64,000 nt of DNA from Cellulomonas xiejunii (lineage in GTDB: Bacteria; Actinomycetota; Actinomycetes; Actinomycetales; Cellulomonadaceae), in contig NZ_CP101987.1 of assembly GCF_024508315.1 (NCBI RefSeq), positions 2,356,001 through 2,420,000 on the forward strand, written 5' to 3'. Shown here piece by piece: positions 43,080 to 51,324 of the stretch. The first letter of the stretch is position 1. The number at the start of each line of letters is the position of its first letter. A model generated the notes under the pieces. It worked only from the letters and a program-made list of their open reading frames with translations. It was not told where the DNA came from and made no database searches. Position numbers and translations under genes: made by a program.

Positions 43080-43304
43080 TCACTCCGCCGCGCGCTGCTG
43101 CGGGACGCCGGTGAGGAGCTGACGGACCTCAGCCTCGTGGAACCGGCGGTGCCCGCCCAGGGTGCGGACCGCGGAGAGCTTGCCCGCCTGCGCCCAACGC
43201 GTCACCGTCTTGGGGTCGACGCGGAACAGGACCGCGACCTCACCCGGGGTGAGCAGCGCCCCCTGCGTGAGGGGCGACTCGTTGAGCGGGGTGTGAACAG
43301 CCAT
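43080..43304 (-). CDS. bldC: BldC-type MerR-like DNA-binding protein
   Basis: BldC is a small MerR-like regulator that controls development in Streptomyces by binding cooperatively to direct repeats. The 74-residue protein has the same core: LLTPGEVAVLFRVDPKTVTR, then WAQAGKLSAVRTLGGHRRF. It is essentially a lone winged helix-turn-helix. AAGGAG lies about 10 bases before the ATG. It has a well-formed promoter at 43408 and a perfect terminator, so it is monocistronic. Its role in a non-sporulating relative is unknown. Confidence 0.92.
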   Translation of the reverse strand: MAVHTPLNESPLTQGALLTPGEVAVLFRVDPKTVTRWAQAGKLSAVRTLGGHRRFHEAEVRQLLTGVPQQRAAE

Positions 43305-43407
43305 GGCTGGTACTCCTTGTCGTTCGGTAGCTCGGCTGACCCAGAAGGCCCCGTGGCTTTGCGTCCCCACCTTGCGGCGGGTTTGCCGTTTGTCGCTGAC
43401 ATCCCCG

Positions 43408-43436
43408 ACTATGCACCAACCTGGACAAGTGTGCAA
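43408..43436 (-). promoter_or_regulatory. Promoter of the BldC-like gene
   Basis: On the minus strand TTGCAC, a 17-base spacer and CATAGT form the best sigma-70-like promoter in the window. About 105 bases of leader follow to the ATG. Confidence 0.6.
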
Positions 43437-43477
43437 GAACCGCCGCCGTGTCAGATCTGTCCGTAGCGGGTGAAAAG

Positions 43478-44254
43478 TCACAGCCTGCCGAACCTGGCCC
43501 GAACGCCGCAGTAGGCCCCGAAAGCCATGAGGCCGAGGGCCACGAGCAGGAGCAGCACGGGACCCGCCGGGGCATCCCGCAGCGCCTGCAGCGCGCCGTC
43601 CAGCCCGCTCGCCTCCTGCGGGTTCGCCGTCGCGGCGGCGACCACGAACAGCACGCCGACGATCACCAGGGCGACGCCCTTCGCGGCGTACCCCACGATG
43701 CCCGCGTTCCGCGCAGCCCTCCCTGCCGTCCCGGCCGGAAGCCGGTGCAGGTCCTCGAGGAACTTCTTCGTCAGGCCCTTGTAGACGTGGTAGACGCCGA
43801 CGACGACGACCCCGACGCCCACCGCACCCACGAGCAGCCGCCCACCCGTGGACTGCATGAGCCGGGCCGTGAGGCTCTCCGTCTGGCCGCCGCTCGACGC
43901 GCCCTGCACCACCGAGTAGGCCGTCACGGCGAGCGCCAGGTAGACGACGGCCTTGGCCCCCGCCTTGACCCGGTCCGGTGTCTCGCCCGCAGCACCGCTG
44001 AGCGCGGCCGCCGCCTGCCACGCCGCGAGCGCGACGAACGCCACGACGCTGAACCAGAGCACCACCGCACCGAAGGGCGAGTCGGCGATGGTCGCGAACG
44101 CCCCCTGCTCGTCCGCGCTCCCGCCGGACGACCCGAGGGCGAGCTGCGCCGCGAGCACGCCGATCAGCACGTGCAGCAGCCCGCTGGCGGCGTAACCCGC
44201 TCGTGCGCCCAGCTCCCATGCACCCTGGGTGGACCTCGTGCCGACCGTGGCCAT
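43478..44254 (-). CDS. DUF1206 domain membrane protein
   Basis: The 258-residue protein contains three tandem DUF1206 modules, each a pair of transmembrane helices with a GYAASGLLHVLIG-, GAKAVVYLALAVTAY- or GYAAKGVALVIVG-type first helix. Six membrane segments are predicted. The function of the family is unknown. ATG at 44254 follows GAGGTG. It is divergent from the tRNA gene with anticodon CAT. Confidence 0.9.
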   Translation of the reverse strand: MATVGTRSTQGAWELGARAGYAASGLLHVLIGVLAAQLALGSSGGSADEQGAFATIADSPFGAVVLWFSVVAFVALAAWQAAAALSGAAGETPDRVKAGAKAVVYLALAVTAYSVVQGASSGGQTESLTARLMQSTGGRLLVGAVGVGVVVVGVYHVYKGLTKKFLEDLHRLPAGTAGRAARNAGIVGYAAKGVALVIVGVLFVVAAATANPQEASGLDGALQALRDAPAGPVLLLLVALGLMAFGAYCGVRARFGRL

Positions 44255-44372
44255 GACACCTCCTCGACGCGGGCTCCCCCACTGCCCGACGACCGTCGGT
44301 GCCCGCAGCGATGGTGGCAGCGGTCGGGTCGTTCGGCATCCGGAGACGCGACGGGGGCGTCCGACGTGCCGG

Positions 44373-44378
44373 TAACCT
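44373..44378 (+). promoter_or_regulatory. -10 element of the CAT tRNA gene
   Basis: TAACCT lies 12 bases before the first base of the mature tRNA, the same geometry as at tRNA-Val. Confidence 0.4.
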
Positions 44379-44390
44379 GCACGAGATCAG

Positions 44391-44464
44391 GGGCCAGTAG
44401 CTCAGTCGGTCAGAGCAGCGGACTCATAATCCGTCGGTCGTGGGTTCAAGCCCCACCTGGCCCA
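44391..44464 (+). tRNA. tRNA with anticodon CAT, probably tRNA-Ile2 (or elongator tRNA-Met)
   Basis: The 74-base cloverleaf has acceptor stem GGGCCAG/CTGGCCC, anticodon loop CTCATAA, T-arm GTGGG-TTCAAGC-CCCAC and discriminator A. The segments AGCAG.CGACTCATAATCG and GGTCG.TGGTTCAAG resemble E. coli tRNA-Ile2, whose C34 is converted to lysidine by TilS, more than elongator tRNA-Met. This identity is inferred. The CCA end is not encoded. Confidence 0.9.
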
Positions 44465-44537
44465 CCCCGCCGGCCCGGTCCGACCGTCCGGGCCGGTATC
44501 GCGGCTGGTCCGGCGTGCGAGCCCCACGGCCGACCCC

Positions 44538-44543
44538 TACTGT
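44538..44543 (+). promoter_or_regulatory. -10 element of the first PAP2 gene, predicted leaderless mRNA
   Basis: TACTGT is followed by 6 bases and the ATG at 44550. Confidence 0.5.
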
Positions 44544-44549
44544 CACGCC

Positions 44550-45266
44550 ATGCTCGTCGAACCAGCGCGCCGCCAGGCCCTGCTGCGGGCCGCCGCGCTC
44601 GGGGCGGCCGTCACCGTGCCCGTCGTCGTGCTCGCCGTGGTCGTGCGGGGCGAGTCGGGTGCCGTGGTGCGGTTCGACGAGTCCACCGTCCTCGCCGCGA
44701 CCGACCTGACGCGCACCTCGGACGGGCTGCGCGCGGCACTCGTCGTGTGGCAGGAGGTGTTCACCGCCCGCTGGGTGAACCTCCTCGTCGTGCCGGCGGT
44801 GTGCGTCTGGGCGTGGCGGCGGCACGGGCTGCGGGACCGCGCCGTGTGGTGCGCGGTGACGATCGGGGTGGGCTGGGTCCTCCAGGCGGCCGCCAAGGGC
44901 CTCGTGCAGCGCGCGCGCCCGGTCGTCGAGGACGCGGTCGCGCACGCCCCGGGCTCCAGCTTCCCGTCCGGACACGCCGCCAACACCACCATCGTGGCCG
45001 TCGCGCTCACCGTGCTGGTGTGGCCGCTGCTCGGGCGCACGGGCCGGGTGGTGGCGCCGGTAACGGCGGCGACGCTCGTGGTCCTGACGGCGGCGAACCG
45101 CGTCCTGCTGGGCGTGCACCACCCGTCCGACGTGGTCGCGGGCACCCTGCTCGGCCTGGCGATCGTCGGCGCCTCGTACGTCGGCTGGCGGCGCTCCGTC
45201 CCCGACGACCTCGACGACACCGGCCACTGCCCCGACCCGCCCCCGGCGGGACGACCGACCCCCTGA
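44550..45266 (+). CDS. PAP2-family membrane phosphatase
   Basis: The 238-residue membrane protein has about six transmembrane helices and the three PAP2 phosphatase motifs: KGLVQRARP, SSFPSGHAANT and NRVLLGVHHPSDVVAG with the catalytic His. Likely substrates are lipid phosphates such as undecaprenyl diphosphate or phosphatidic acid. It starts without a leader. A second PAP2 gene begins 14 bases after its stop, so the two are probably cotranscribed. Confidence 0.9.
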   Translation: MLVEPARRQALLRAAALGAAVTVPVVVLAVVVRGESGAVVRFDESTVLAATDLTRTSDGLRAALVVWQEVFTARWVNLLVVPAVCVWAWRRHGLRDRAVWCAVTIGVGWVLQAAAKGLVQRARPVVEDAVAHAPGSSFPSGHAANTTIVAVALTVLVWPLLGRTGRVVAPVTAATLVVLTAANRVLLGVHHPSDVVAGTLLGLAIVGASYVGWRRSVPDDLDDTGHCPDPPPAGRPTP

Positions 45267-45280
45267 CCCGCGGAGGACGC

Positions 45281-45973
45281 GTGCACGACTTCTGGCACCG
45301 CTACGAGACCGACACCCGCGCACCGTCCGGCAGGCAGGTCCGCCGCGACGTGGCGCGTCGCCTCCTGCTGCCCGCCGTCGCGCTGTGGTGCGTGGTCGTG
45401 GGCATCGGGCTGCTCATCACCGGCCCGCTGGGCAACCTGCCGAGCGAGGCCGCCGTCAACACCTGGTTCGTCGCGCAGCGCACACCGACCCTCGACGCGG
45501 TGACCACGGTGCTGTCCGCGATCGGGCAGACCGAGTTCCTCATCGGGGCGTGCGTGCTGGCCATCGCCCTGGTGTGGTGGCGCACGCGGCAGTGGTGGTA
45601 CGCGATCGTGCCCGGGCTGGCCGTCGCGGTGCAGGCGGCGATCTTCCTGACCTCTGCCCTGGTCGTGGGTCGGGAGCGCCCGGAGGTCGAGCACCTCGAC
45701 CACGCACCGCCCACGTCGAGCTTCCCCAGCGGTCACACGGGCGCCGCGACGGCCTTCTACCTCTCGCTGGCGTTCATGGCGCAGCGCATCACGAACCCCG
45801 TGGCGCGCTGGGGCGTGACGGCGCTGTGCGTCCTGGTGCCCGTGGCCGTGGGCTTCGCTCGCACGTACCGGGGCATGCACTCCCTGACGGACGTCCTCGT
45901 GGGATTTCTCAACGGTGCGACGTGCGCCGTCCTCGCGTGGAACTACCTGCGCCGGGACCCGCACGCCCGGTGA
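45281..45973 (+). CDS. PAP2-family membrane phosphatase (second copy)
   Basis: The 230-residue protein has a PAP2 core with VVGRERPEVEHLD, the active-site SSFPSGHTGAATAF and ARTYRGMHSLTDVLVG. Its sequence differs from the preceding protein outside the motifs, so it is not a recent duplicate. Six hydrophobic segments are predicted. GTG at 45281 follows GGAGG by 5 bases. Confidence 0.9.
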   Translation: MHDFWHRYETDTRAPSGRQVRRDVARRLLLPAVALWCVVVGIGLLITGPLGNLPSEAAVNTWFVAQRTPTLDAVTTVLSAIGQTEFLIGACVLAIALVWWRTRQWWYAIVPGLAVAVQAAIFLTSALVVGRERPEVEHLDHAPPTSSFPSGHTGAATAFYLSLAFMAQRITNPVARWGVTALCVLVPVAVGFARTYRGMHSLTDVLVGFLNGATCAVLAWNYLRRDPHAR

Positions 45974-46006
45974 TCCCTCGCGGCACGGCCGCGTCTCCGG
46001 CACGGC

Positions 46007-46012
46007 TACGGT
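46007..46012 (+). promoter_or_regulatory. -10 element of the 170-aa gene, predicted leaderless mRNA
   Basis: TACGGT is followed by 6 bases and the GTG at 46019. Confidence 0.5.
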
Positions 46013-46018
46013 GGTGAC

Positions 46019-46531
46019 GTGGCCCTGTTCTCCCGGCGGCGCCGGCTTCCCGACCCCCTGCGACGCGCGCTCGACCTGCGGGCCGACGCGGTCCTCGCGT
46101 CCGCTCCCCTCGCAGACGGCCGCTGGGTCGTGACGACCCGCCGCGCGCTGCACCTCGCCGGGGACGACGGCGCGGTCCGGACACCGTGGGCGGACGTGGA
46201 CCGCGGCTCGCTCGACGCGCAGACCCGCACGCTCACGGTGCACTGGGTCAGCGGCGCACGCACCGAGCTGGTCCTCGAGACCGACGAGGACGCGTGGGAC
46301 CTCGTGCAGTCGTTCCGCGAGCGCGTGCAGCAGTCCGTCGTCCACGTCGAGCACGTGGCGCTGCCCGGCGGGCGTGCCACGGTGCGCGTCGCGCTGCGAC
46401 GCGACGAGGACGGAGACCTGTTCACCCAGGTGATCGGCGACGGCACGGTCGACCTCACCGACCCGGCCGTCGCGCGGCGCGTTGCCGAAGCGGAGGCGCA
46501 CGTGCGCGCCGAGGCCGGTCTGGCGCCCTGA
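46019..46531 (+). CDS. Conserved actinobacterial hypothetical protein
   Basis: The 170-residue soluble protein begins ALFSRRRRLPDPLRRAL and contains a beta-rich region, RWVVTTRRALHLAGDDG through VRTPWADVDRGSLD, resembling a pleckstrin-like or bacterial PH-type sheet, followed by a helical C-terminus. I cannot assign a family with confidence. It starts without a leader, 46 bases after the PAP2 stop, and is followed by tRNA-Asn on the same strand. Confidence 0.7.
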   Translation: MALFSRRRRLPDPLRRALDLRADAVLASAPLADGRWVVTTRRALHLAGDDGAVRTPWADVDRGSLDAQTRTLTVHWVSGARTELVLETDEDAWDLVQSFRERVQQSVVHVEHVALPGGRATVRVALRRDEDGDLFTQVIGDGTVDLTDPAVARRVAEAEAHVRAEAGLAP

Positions 46532-46610
46532 GCCCGGCCCATGCGGGCGTGCTCCACGCGGCCGAGTGGTCCGGCACCCCCGCGAGCCTGCTAGGGTTTT
46601 CCCCGCACGA

Positions 46611-46683
46611 TCCCCCGTAGCTCAATTGGCAGAGCATTCGACTGTTAATCGAAGGGTTACTGGTTCGAGTCCAGTCGGGGGAG
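46611..46683 (+). tRNA. tRNA-Asn (anticodon GTT)
   Basis: The 73-base cloverleaf has acceptor stem TCCCCCG/CGGGGGA, anticodon loop CTGTTAA and T-arm ACTGG-TTCGAGT-CCAGT, with discriminator G as expected for Asn. TAGGGT at 46592 is a likely -10. The CCA end is not encoded. Confidence 0.96.
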
Positions 46684-46692
46684 CATCACCAG

Positions 46693-46731
46693 GAGGCCTC
46701 CGCCCGCGTCACCGCGGGTCGGGGGCCTTCG
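46693..46731. terminator. Hairpin after tRNA-Asn, shared with the convergent phosphoesterase
   Basis: An imperfect inverted repeat, GAGGCCTCCGCCCGCG with CGCGGGTCGGGGGCCTTC, lies just after the tRNA and overlaps the 3' end of the minus-strand phosphoesterase gene. Confidence 0.5.
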
Positions 46732-47287
46732 TGCTGCCCCGGCCTGAGGCGTGCCCGGCCGCGCGTGGCGGCAGCCTGTGCAGCTCGACGTCCGCCACGC
46801 TGCCGGCCCGCAGCGTGAACGTCAGGTACGTGCAGGCGGGCTGCCGGCGGCGGTCGGTCGGCGAGCCGGGGTTCAGCAGGCGCAACCCCGCCGGCGTCAC
46901 CGAGTCCCACGGGATGTGGCTGTGCCCGAAGACGAGCAGGTCCAGGTCACCGAACCGCTCGTCGCACCGCCGCTCGCGACCCGTCGCGGCGCCGGTCTCG
47001 TGGACGACACCGACGCGCACGCCGGCCACCACCGCGCGCGCCACCTCGGGTACGCGGGCAGCCAGGGCGGGCGGGTCGTTGTTGCCGTGGCACGCGAGCA
47101 GCCGGGTCGCGCGTCGCTCGAACCGGTCGAGCAGCTCGGTCGCCACCCAGTCCCCCGCGTGCACGACGAGGTCGGCGTCGGCGACGGCGTCCCACAGGAC
47201 CGGGGGCAGGTCACGCGCGCGCGCCGGCACGTGGGTGTCGGCCACGGCGAGGACGCGCACCGCGGGCTCGTCGGCGGCGCGGGTCAC
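46709..47287 (-). CDS. YfcE/MJ0936-type metallophosphoesterase
   Basis: The 192-residue protein belongs to the calcineurin-like phosphoesterases of the YfcE type. Metal-binding motifs are VLAVADTHV, VVHAGDWV, CHGNNDP, VGVVHETG (where GHGH or H is usual) and LLVFGHSHIPW. LLNPGSPTDRRR is typical of the family. The physiological substrate is unknown. The GTG overlaps the stop of the upstream 98-aa gene. Confidence 0.88.
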   Translation of the reverse strand: MTRAADEPAVRVLAVADTHVPARARDLPPVLWDAVADADLVVHAGDWVATELLDRFERRATRLLACHGNNDPPALAARVPEVARAVVAGVRVGVVHETGAATGRERRCDERFGDLDLLVFGHSHIPWDSVTPAGLRLLNPGSPTDRRRQPACTYLTFTLRAGSVADVELHRLPPRAAGHASGRGSTKAPDPR

Positions 47288-47580
47288 GGGCGACGGAACG
47301 CGCGCCGGTCGACCACGGTCCCCCGCGGCGCCAGCGCGGCACGGCACCGGGTGCACACGTGCTGCACGGCATCGGCGTGCGGCCCGGACTCCGGCAGCGC
47401 CTCGCGCCACTGCACGTGCGGGAAGCGTGCGAGCGACGACCTGCTCAGCGCGAGGCCGCAGACCGTCTGGTTCTTGCCCTGGACCCACGCGTGCACGTCA
47501 CCCGCGGGCCGACGCACGCCGTCGGGGTCGGTCCAGGTGCTCGACGCCGCGACCTGGGCGCTCGAGAGACGTCGCGGCAC
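47284..47580 (-). CDS. Small conserved protein with cysteine pair, unknown function
   Basis: The 98-residue product reads AQVAASSTWTDPDGVRRPAG, VHAWVQGKNQTVCGLAL and VQHVCTRCRAAL. Three cysteines and a histidine (HVCTRC plus TVCG) could bind zinc. I recognise it only as a type of short actinobacterial hypothetical. GTG at 47580 follows GGGAGGG by six bases. It is translationally coupled to the phosphoesterase gene. Confidence 0.7.
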   Translation of the reverse strand: MPRRLSSAQVAASSTWTDPDGVRRPAGDVHAWVQGKNQTVCGLALSRSSLARFPHVQWREALPESGPHADAVQHVCTRCRAALAPRGTVVDRRAFRRP

Positions 47581-48032
47581 GTCTCGCCCTCCCCTCACCG
47601 CTGGTCACCGCGCGAGACGGGCGCGGTCGCGGGTCCCAGCGTGGCACGCGCGCCCGGACACCACCACGCGACCGCAGCGGGTGACCGAGCGGCGCATCCG
47701 GCACGGTGACGAGGCGGGTCCGCGCAGTGCGTCGCAGCACCCGCACGCACACCCCGGACAGGCCCCTGACCTGCAGTTCTGCCGCGGTCGACCAGGGGGC
47801 TGGACGAACGACCCCACGGGCCTCACACTTGCCTCGATCCCGCTCGCCCCGGGACCACCTCACCGCCTCACCCCCGCTTCGCCGTGCCCGCCTCCGGGTG
47901 CCGACCGACCTTGTCGACCGGCTCCCGGACGAGCCGTCGACCCCGCACCGCGCGCGTCCGCTCCCCGCTCTGCCGTCCCCCTGTCACCACCCGTCGTCCG
48001 GCCCGTCCTGGCCGGGGAAGGATGCGTCGTCC
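47581..48032. other. Intergenic region between divergent genes, no gene recognised
   Basis: This 452-base stretch separates the minus-strand 98-aa gene from the plus-strand transglutaminase gene. Open frames cross it, but their translations are low-complexity Arg/Pro/Ser and show no conserved features. I see no clear -10 element, hairpin or RNA gene. Confidence 0.5.
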
Positions 48033-48827
48033 GTGCTGCGCTCCGTGGCTGCCCACCTCTCGCTCGACGTGCACACGCCGCTCGAGCTGCTGCTCTCCGT
48101 GGCCGTCGCGGAGGGGCCGTTCGAGCGCACCGAGCTGATGCTCGCGCGCACCGACGACGACCCGCTCGACGTCATGGAGATCAAGACGCCGCACGGCGGA
48201 CGTATGCACCGGATCCTCGCGCCGGCCGGACGCGTCGTCGTGGACTACCAGGCGACCGTCACCGGTCAGGCCGCGACTCCCCCGGTCGAGGACGTCGACC
48301 TCGTCGAGTACCGCCGCCCCAGCCGGTACGCCGACTCCGACCGGCTCCTGGCGTTCGCGCGGGACCAGTTCCGCGGCCTGGCGGGTGCCGAGCTCCTCGA
48401 CGCCGTCGTGACGTGGGTGAGCAGGCACGTCACCTACCTGCCCGGCTCGAGTCTGCCCACGGACGGCGCCACGGACACGCTCCTCAAGCGACGCGGCGTG
48501 TGCCGGGACTTCGCGCACCTCGTCGTGGCGCTGCTGCGGGCCTGCGACGTGCCCGCGCGTCTGGCGTCCGCGTACGCGCCCGGCCTCAAGCCGATGGACT
48601 TCCACGCGGTCGCCGAGGCGTACGTCGAGGGCGCCTGGCACGTCGTCGACGCGACGGGGCTCGCACCGCGGGCGTCGCTGCTGCGCATCGCGACGGGGCG
48701 CGACGCGACAGACACCGCGTTCCTGTCCTACTACGGCGGGAGCCTGCGGCTGCGGTCCCTCACCGTCACGGCCGTGAGCGACACGCGGGTGACGGACGAC
48801 GGCACCGGGCTCGTCCCCCTGCGCTGA
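48033..48827 (+). CDS. Transglutaminase-like cysteine protease domain protein
   Basis: The 264-residue protein has an N-terminal beta domain of about 100 residues (the Bact_transglu_N type) and a transglutaminase-like core with the catalytic triad Cys in RRGVCRDFAHL, His in MDFHAVAEAYV and Asp in WHVVDATGLAP. Such proteins are usually peptidases or amidases of unknown substrate. The open frame continues upstream of 48033, but only low-complexity sequence is encoded there, so the GTG at 48033 (AAGGA upstream) is chosen. The GTG at 48045 is an alternative. It converges on dnaG. Confidence 0.85.
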   Translation: MLRSVAAHLSLDVHTPLELLLSVAVAEGPFERTELMLARTDDDPLDVMEIKTPHGGRMHRILAPAGRVVVDYQATVTGQAATPPVEDVDLVEYRRPSRYADSDRLLAFARDQFRGLAGAELLDAVVTWVSRHVTYLPGSSLPTDGATDTLLKRRGVCRDFAHLVVALLRACDVPARLASAYAPGLKPMDFHAVAEAYVEGAWHVVDATGLAPRASLLRIATGRDATDTAFLSYYGGSLRLRSLTVTAVSDTRVTDDGTGLVPLR

Positions 48828-48828
48828 G

Positions 48829-48856
48829 GACGCGCGCCCGCCGCCGGGCGCGCGTC
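48829..48856. terminator. Bidirectional terminator between the transglutaminase gene and dnaG
   Basis: GACGCGCGCCCG and its perfect 12-bp complement flank a 4-base loop, between two convergent stop codons. Confidence 0.65.
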
Positions 48857-50813
48857 ACGCGGGCCGGAGCGTGCGGCGCTGCGCCTCGAGCTCCAGGAGC
48901 TCGCCCAGCAGTGCGCGCTGCTCGTCGGCGTCCGGGTCGGCGCCGAGCCGCTGCAGGCGTCCGCGGACGTCCGCCACGCGGCGGGTGAGCCCCACGTCGA
49001 CCAGGCGCATGACCACGCCGCGCACGTACCCCGACAGCGAGTCCGGACGGTCCTCGGGCAGTGGTGCGACCGACAGCTCGGTGAGCAGCGCCCGGACCGG
49101 CTCCGCCGCCGCGTCGATCACCGTCCCGACCCAGGCGGACTCACCGCCGCGGGCCACGACCTCGACGGCCGTCGCGACGCCGCCGGCGGCGCGCACGGCC
49201 TCGTGCGCCGCGCGGTACGCGGGCGCCGTGCAGGCGTCCGGGGCGAGCGCGTCGAACTCCGGCGGGACGAGGGTCGGGTGCTGCAGCACCACCTCCAGTG
49301 CCGTGCGCTCCACCTGCGCCACGGGGTCCCGGCGGTCGGGTGCGGCCATGCGGACCACGGGCACCGCCCCGGACGTGTCCGGTGACGGCGCCCCCGGACG
49401 CCGGGCACCGTCACGGTCGCCGGGGCGGGACGGCGGACGTGTGCCTCGCCGGGCGGCGTCGGCGACCGCGCGACGCACCCCGGAGACGTCGTCCATGCCG
49501 AGCCAGCCCGCCAGCAGCCGCTCGTACTCCGGTCGCAGCGCCGAGTCGCGGATGCTCGCGACCACGGGCGCCGTGGCACGCAGCGCGCTCACACGACCTT
49601 CGGCCGTCGTCAGGTCGTGCGCCGCGAGCGTCGAGCGGATGACGAACTCGAAGAGCGGCTGCCTTGACGCCACGAGTGCCGCCACAGCGTCCGGGCCCCG
49701 GGCCTGCCGCAGCTCGCACGGGTCCATGCCCGAGGGCTCCACGGCGACGAACGTCTGGGCGTTGAACGCCTGGTCCTCGCCGAACGCGCGCAGCGCCGCC
49801 TTCTGGCCCGCCGCGTCGCCGTCGAACGTGAAGACGATCGCGCCGCCCACCGACGACCCGCCCGCCAGCTGCACGCCCCCTGCTCCCCCGGAGTCCCCGA
49901 CGAGCCGACGCACGATGCGCGCGTGCTCCGGGCCGAACGCCGTCCCGCAGGTGGCCACCGCCGTCCGCACGCCCGACAGGTGCATCGCCATGACGTCGGT
50001 GTAGCCCTCGACCACGACCACCTGCTTCTCGCGGGCGATCTCCCGCTTGGCCAGGTCGATCCCGTAGAGCACGTGCGACTTGCGGTACAGCGGCGTCTCG
50101 GGAGTGTTGAGGTACTTCGGGCCGTTGTCGTCGTCGAGGAGCCGGCGCGCACCGAACCCGACGGTCTCCCCGGTCACCTCGCGGATCGGCCACACCAGTC
50201 GCCCGCGGAACCGGTCGTAGATACCGCGCTGGCCCTGGCTGACGAGCCCCGAGGCCGTCAGCTCGGCCTCGGTGAAGCCGCGGCCCCGCAGGTGCCGCAG
50301 CAGGCCGTCCCAGCCCTGCGGGGCGAACCCGACGCCGAAGTCGTCGGCGGCCGACCTGTCGAAGCCGCGCTCCGCGAGGAACGCCCGGGCCACGGCGGCC
50401 TGCGGGGTCACGAGCTGCTCGCGGAAGAACTCCTCGCTGATGCGGTGGGCGTCCAGCAGCCGGCGCCGCCGACCGGGCTCCTCACCGGGCCGCGACGGCC
50501 CCCCGCCCTCCTCGTACCGCAGCTGCATGCCGGCGCGCGACGCGAGGTACTCGACGGCGTCCGTGAAGCCCAGACCGTCGACCTGCTGCACGAACGCGAT
50601 GACGTCGCCGCCCTCGCCGCACCCGAAGCAGTGGTAGCGCCCCACCTGGGGGCGCACGTGGAACGACGGTGAGCGCTCGTCGTGGAAGGGGCACAGGCCC
50701 TTGAGCGAGCCGACGCCCGCAGGCCGCAGCGCGACGTGGGCGCCGACGACCTCCTCGATCCGGACGCGCTCGCGGACGGCCTCCACGTCCTCCCGCAGAA
50801 TCCGTCCGGCCAC
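48855..50813 (-). CDS. dnaG: DNA primase
   Basis: DnaG makes RNA primers for replication. The 652-residue protein has the N-terminal zinc-binding domain ([13 protein letters not shown] and [11 protein letters not shown]), the RNA polymerase basic motif region [12 protein letters not shown], and the Toprim motifs [13 protein letters not shown] with the catalytic Glu and FTFDGDAAG. The C-terminal DnaB-interacting domain is preceded by a Pro/Arg/Gly-rich linker near residues 455-490. GTG at 50813 is the start, with TAGACT 7 bases upstream and no ribosome site. It is not in the usual rpsU-dnaG-rpoD operon. Confidence 0.97.
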   Translation of the reverse strand: MAGRILREDVEAVRERVRIEEVVGAHVALRPAGVGSLKGLCPFHDERSPSFHVRPQVGRYHCFGCGEGGDVIAFVQQVDGLGFTDAVEYLASRAGMQLRYEEGGGPSRPGEEPGRRRRLLDAHRISEEFFREQLVTPQAAVARAFLAERGFDRSAADDFGVGFAPQGWDGLLRHLRGRGFTEAELTASGLVSQGQRGIYDRFRGRLVWPIREVTGETVGFGARRLLDDDNGPKYLNTPETPLYRKSHVLYGIDLAKREIAREKQVVVVEGYTDVMAMHLSGVRTAVATCGTAFGPEHARIVRRLVGDSGGAGGVQLAGGSSVGGAIVFTFDGDAAGQKAALRAFGEDQAFNAQTFVAVEPSGMDPCELRQARGPDAVAALVASRQPLFEFVIRSTLAAHDLTTAEGRVSALRATAPVVASIRDSALRPEYERLLAGWLGMDDVSGVRRAVADAARRGTRPPSRPGDRDGARRPGAPSPDTSGAVPVVRMAAPDRRDPVAQVERTALEVVLQHPTLVPPEFDALAPDACTAPAYRAAHEAVRAAGGVATAVEVVARGGESAWVGTVIDAAAEPVRALLTELSVAPLPEDRPDSLSGYVRGVVMRLVDVGLTRRVADVRGRLQRLGADPDADEQRALLGELLELEAQRRTLRPA

Positions 50814-50820
50814 GGCCCAG

Positions 50821-50826
50821 AGTCTA
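50821..50826 (-). promoter_or_regulatory. -10 element of dnaG, predicted leaderless mRNA
   Basis: On the minus strand TAGACT is followed by 7 bases and the GTG of dnaG. This hexamer is identical to that of map. Confidence 0.5.
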
Positions 50827-50961
50827 GGCGTCCGGACCGGCCCCCGGGACGCGCGCTGCGCCGTGCAGGCGCCGCGGGCCTCCGTGCTGTCGAATGTCCT
50901 GCGGGCCGCGCGTCATGCGGGTGACGGGTGGACCACCCCCGCGAGGCACGAGGAGGACGAC

Positions 50962-51303
50962 GTGGAGTACATGCTCTTCATCTGCACCGACCCTGACGGC
51001 GAGGACGCCGCACCCGGGGACCTCACGATCGAGCAGTGGGGCGCCGACCTGGACGCACGGGGCGCGTGGAAGCACGGTGACCGCCTGCGCCCCGTCGAGG
51101 CGGCGACGACCGTCCGGCGGCGCGGCGACAAGGTCGTGCTGACGGACGGCCCGTTCGCGGAGACCCGGGAGCAGATCGCCGGGTACGACGTCATCGAGGC
51201 GGCGGACCTCGACGAGGCGGTCGCGATCGCGGCCGCTCACCCCATGGCGCGCGTCGGCCGGGTCGAGGTGCGGCCCGTCTGGCCGCTGGACGCGGGCGAC
51301 TGA
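50962..51303 (+). CDS. YCII-related (DGPF) protein
   Basis: The 113-residue protein has the YciI-like fold and the motif LTDGPFAETREQIAGY that gives the DGPF group its name, plus an N-terminal EYMLFICTD and C-terminal VEVRPVWPL. Relatives are usually encoded next to an ECF sigma factor; no sigma factor is present here. Activity is unknown. GTG at 50962 follows AGGAGG. Confidence 0.88.
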   Translation: MEYMLFICTDPDGEDAAPGDLTIEQWGADLDARGAWKHGDRLRPVEAATTVRRRGDKVVLTDGPFAETREQIAGYDVIEAADLDEAVAIAAAHPMARVGRVEVRPVWPLDAGD

Positions 51304-51324
51304 GCCCGCACCCGCGTCGGGAGG

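Noticed and set aside
47706..48032. N-terminal extension of the transglutaminase-like protein
   Set aside because: The open frame continues upstream, but it encodes only Arg/Pro/Ser-rich sequence with no domain. The conserved N-terminal domain begins right after 48033.
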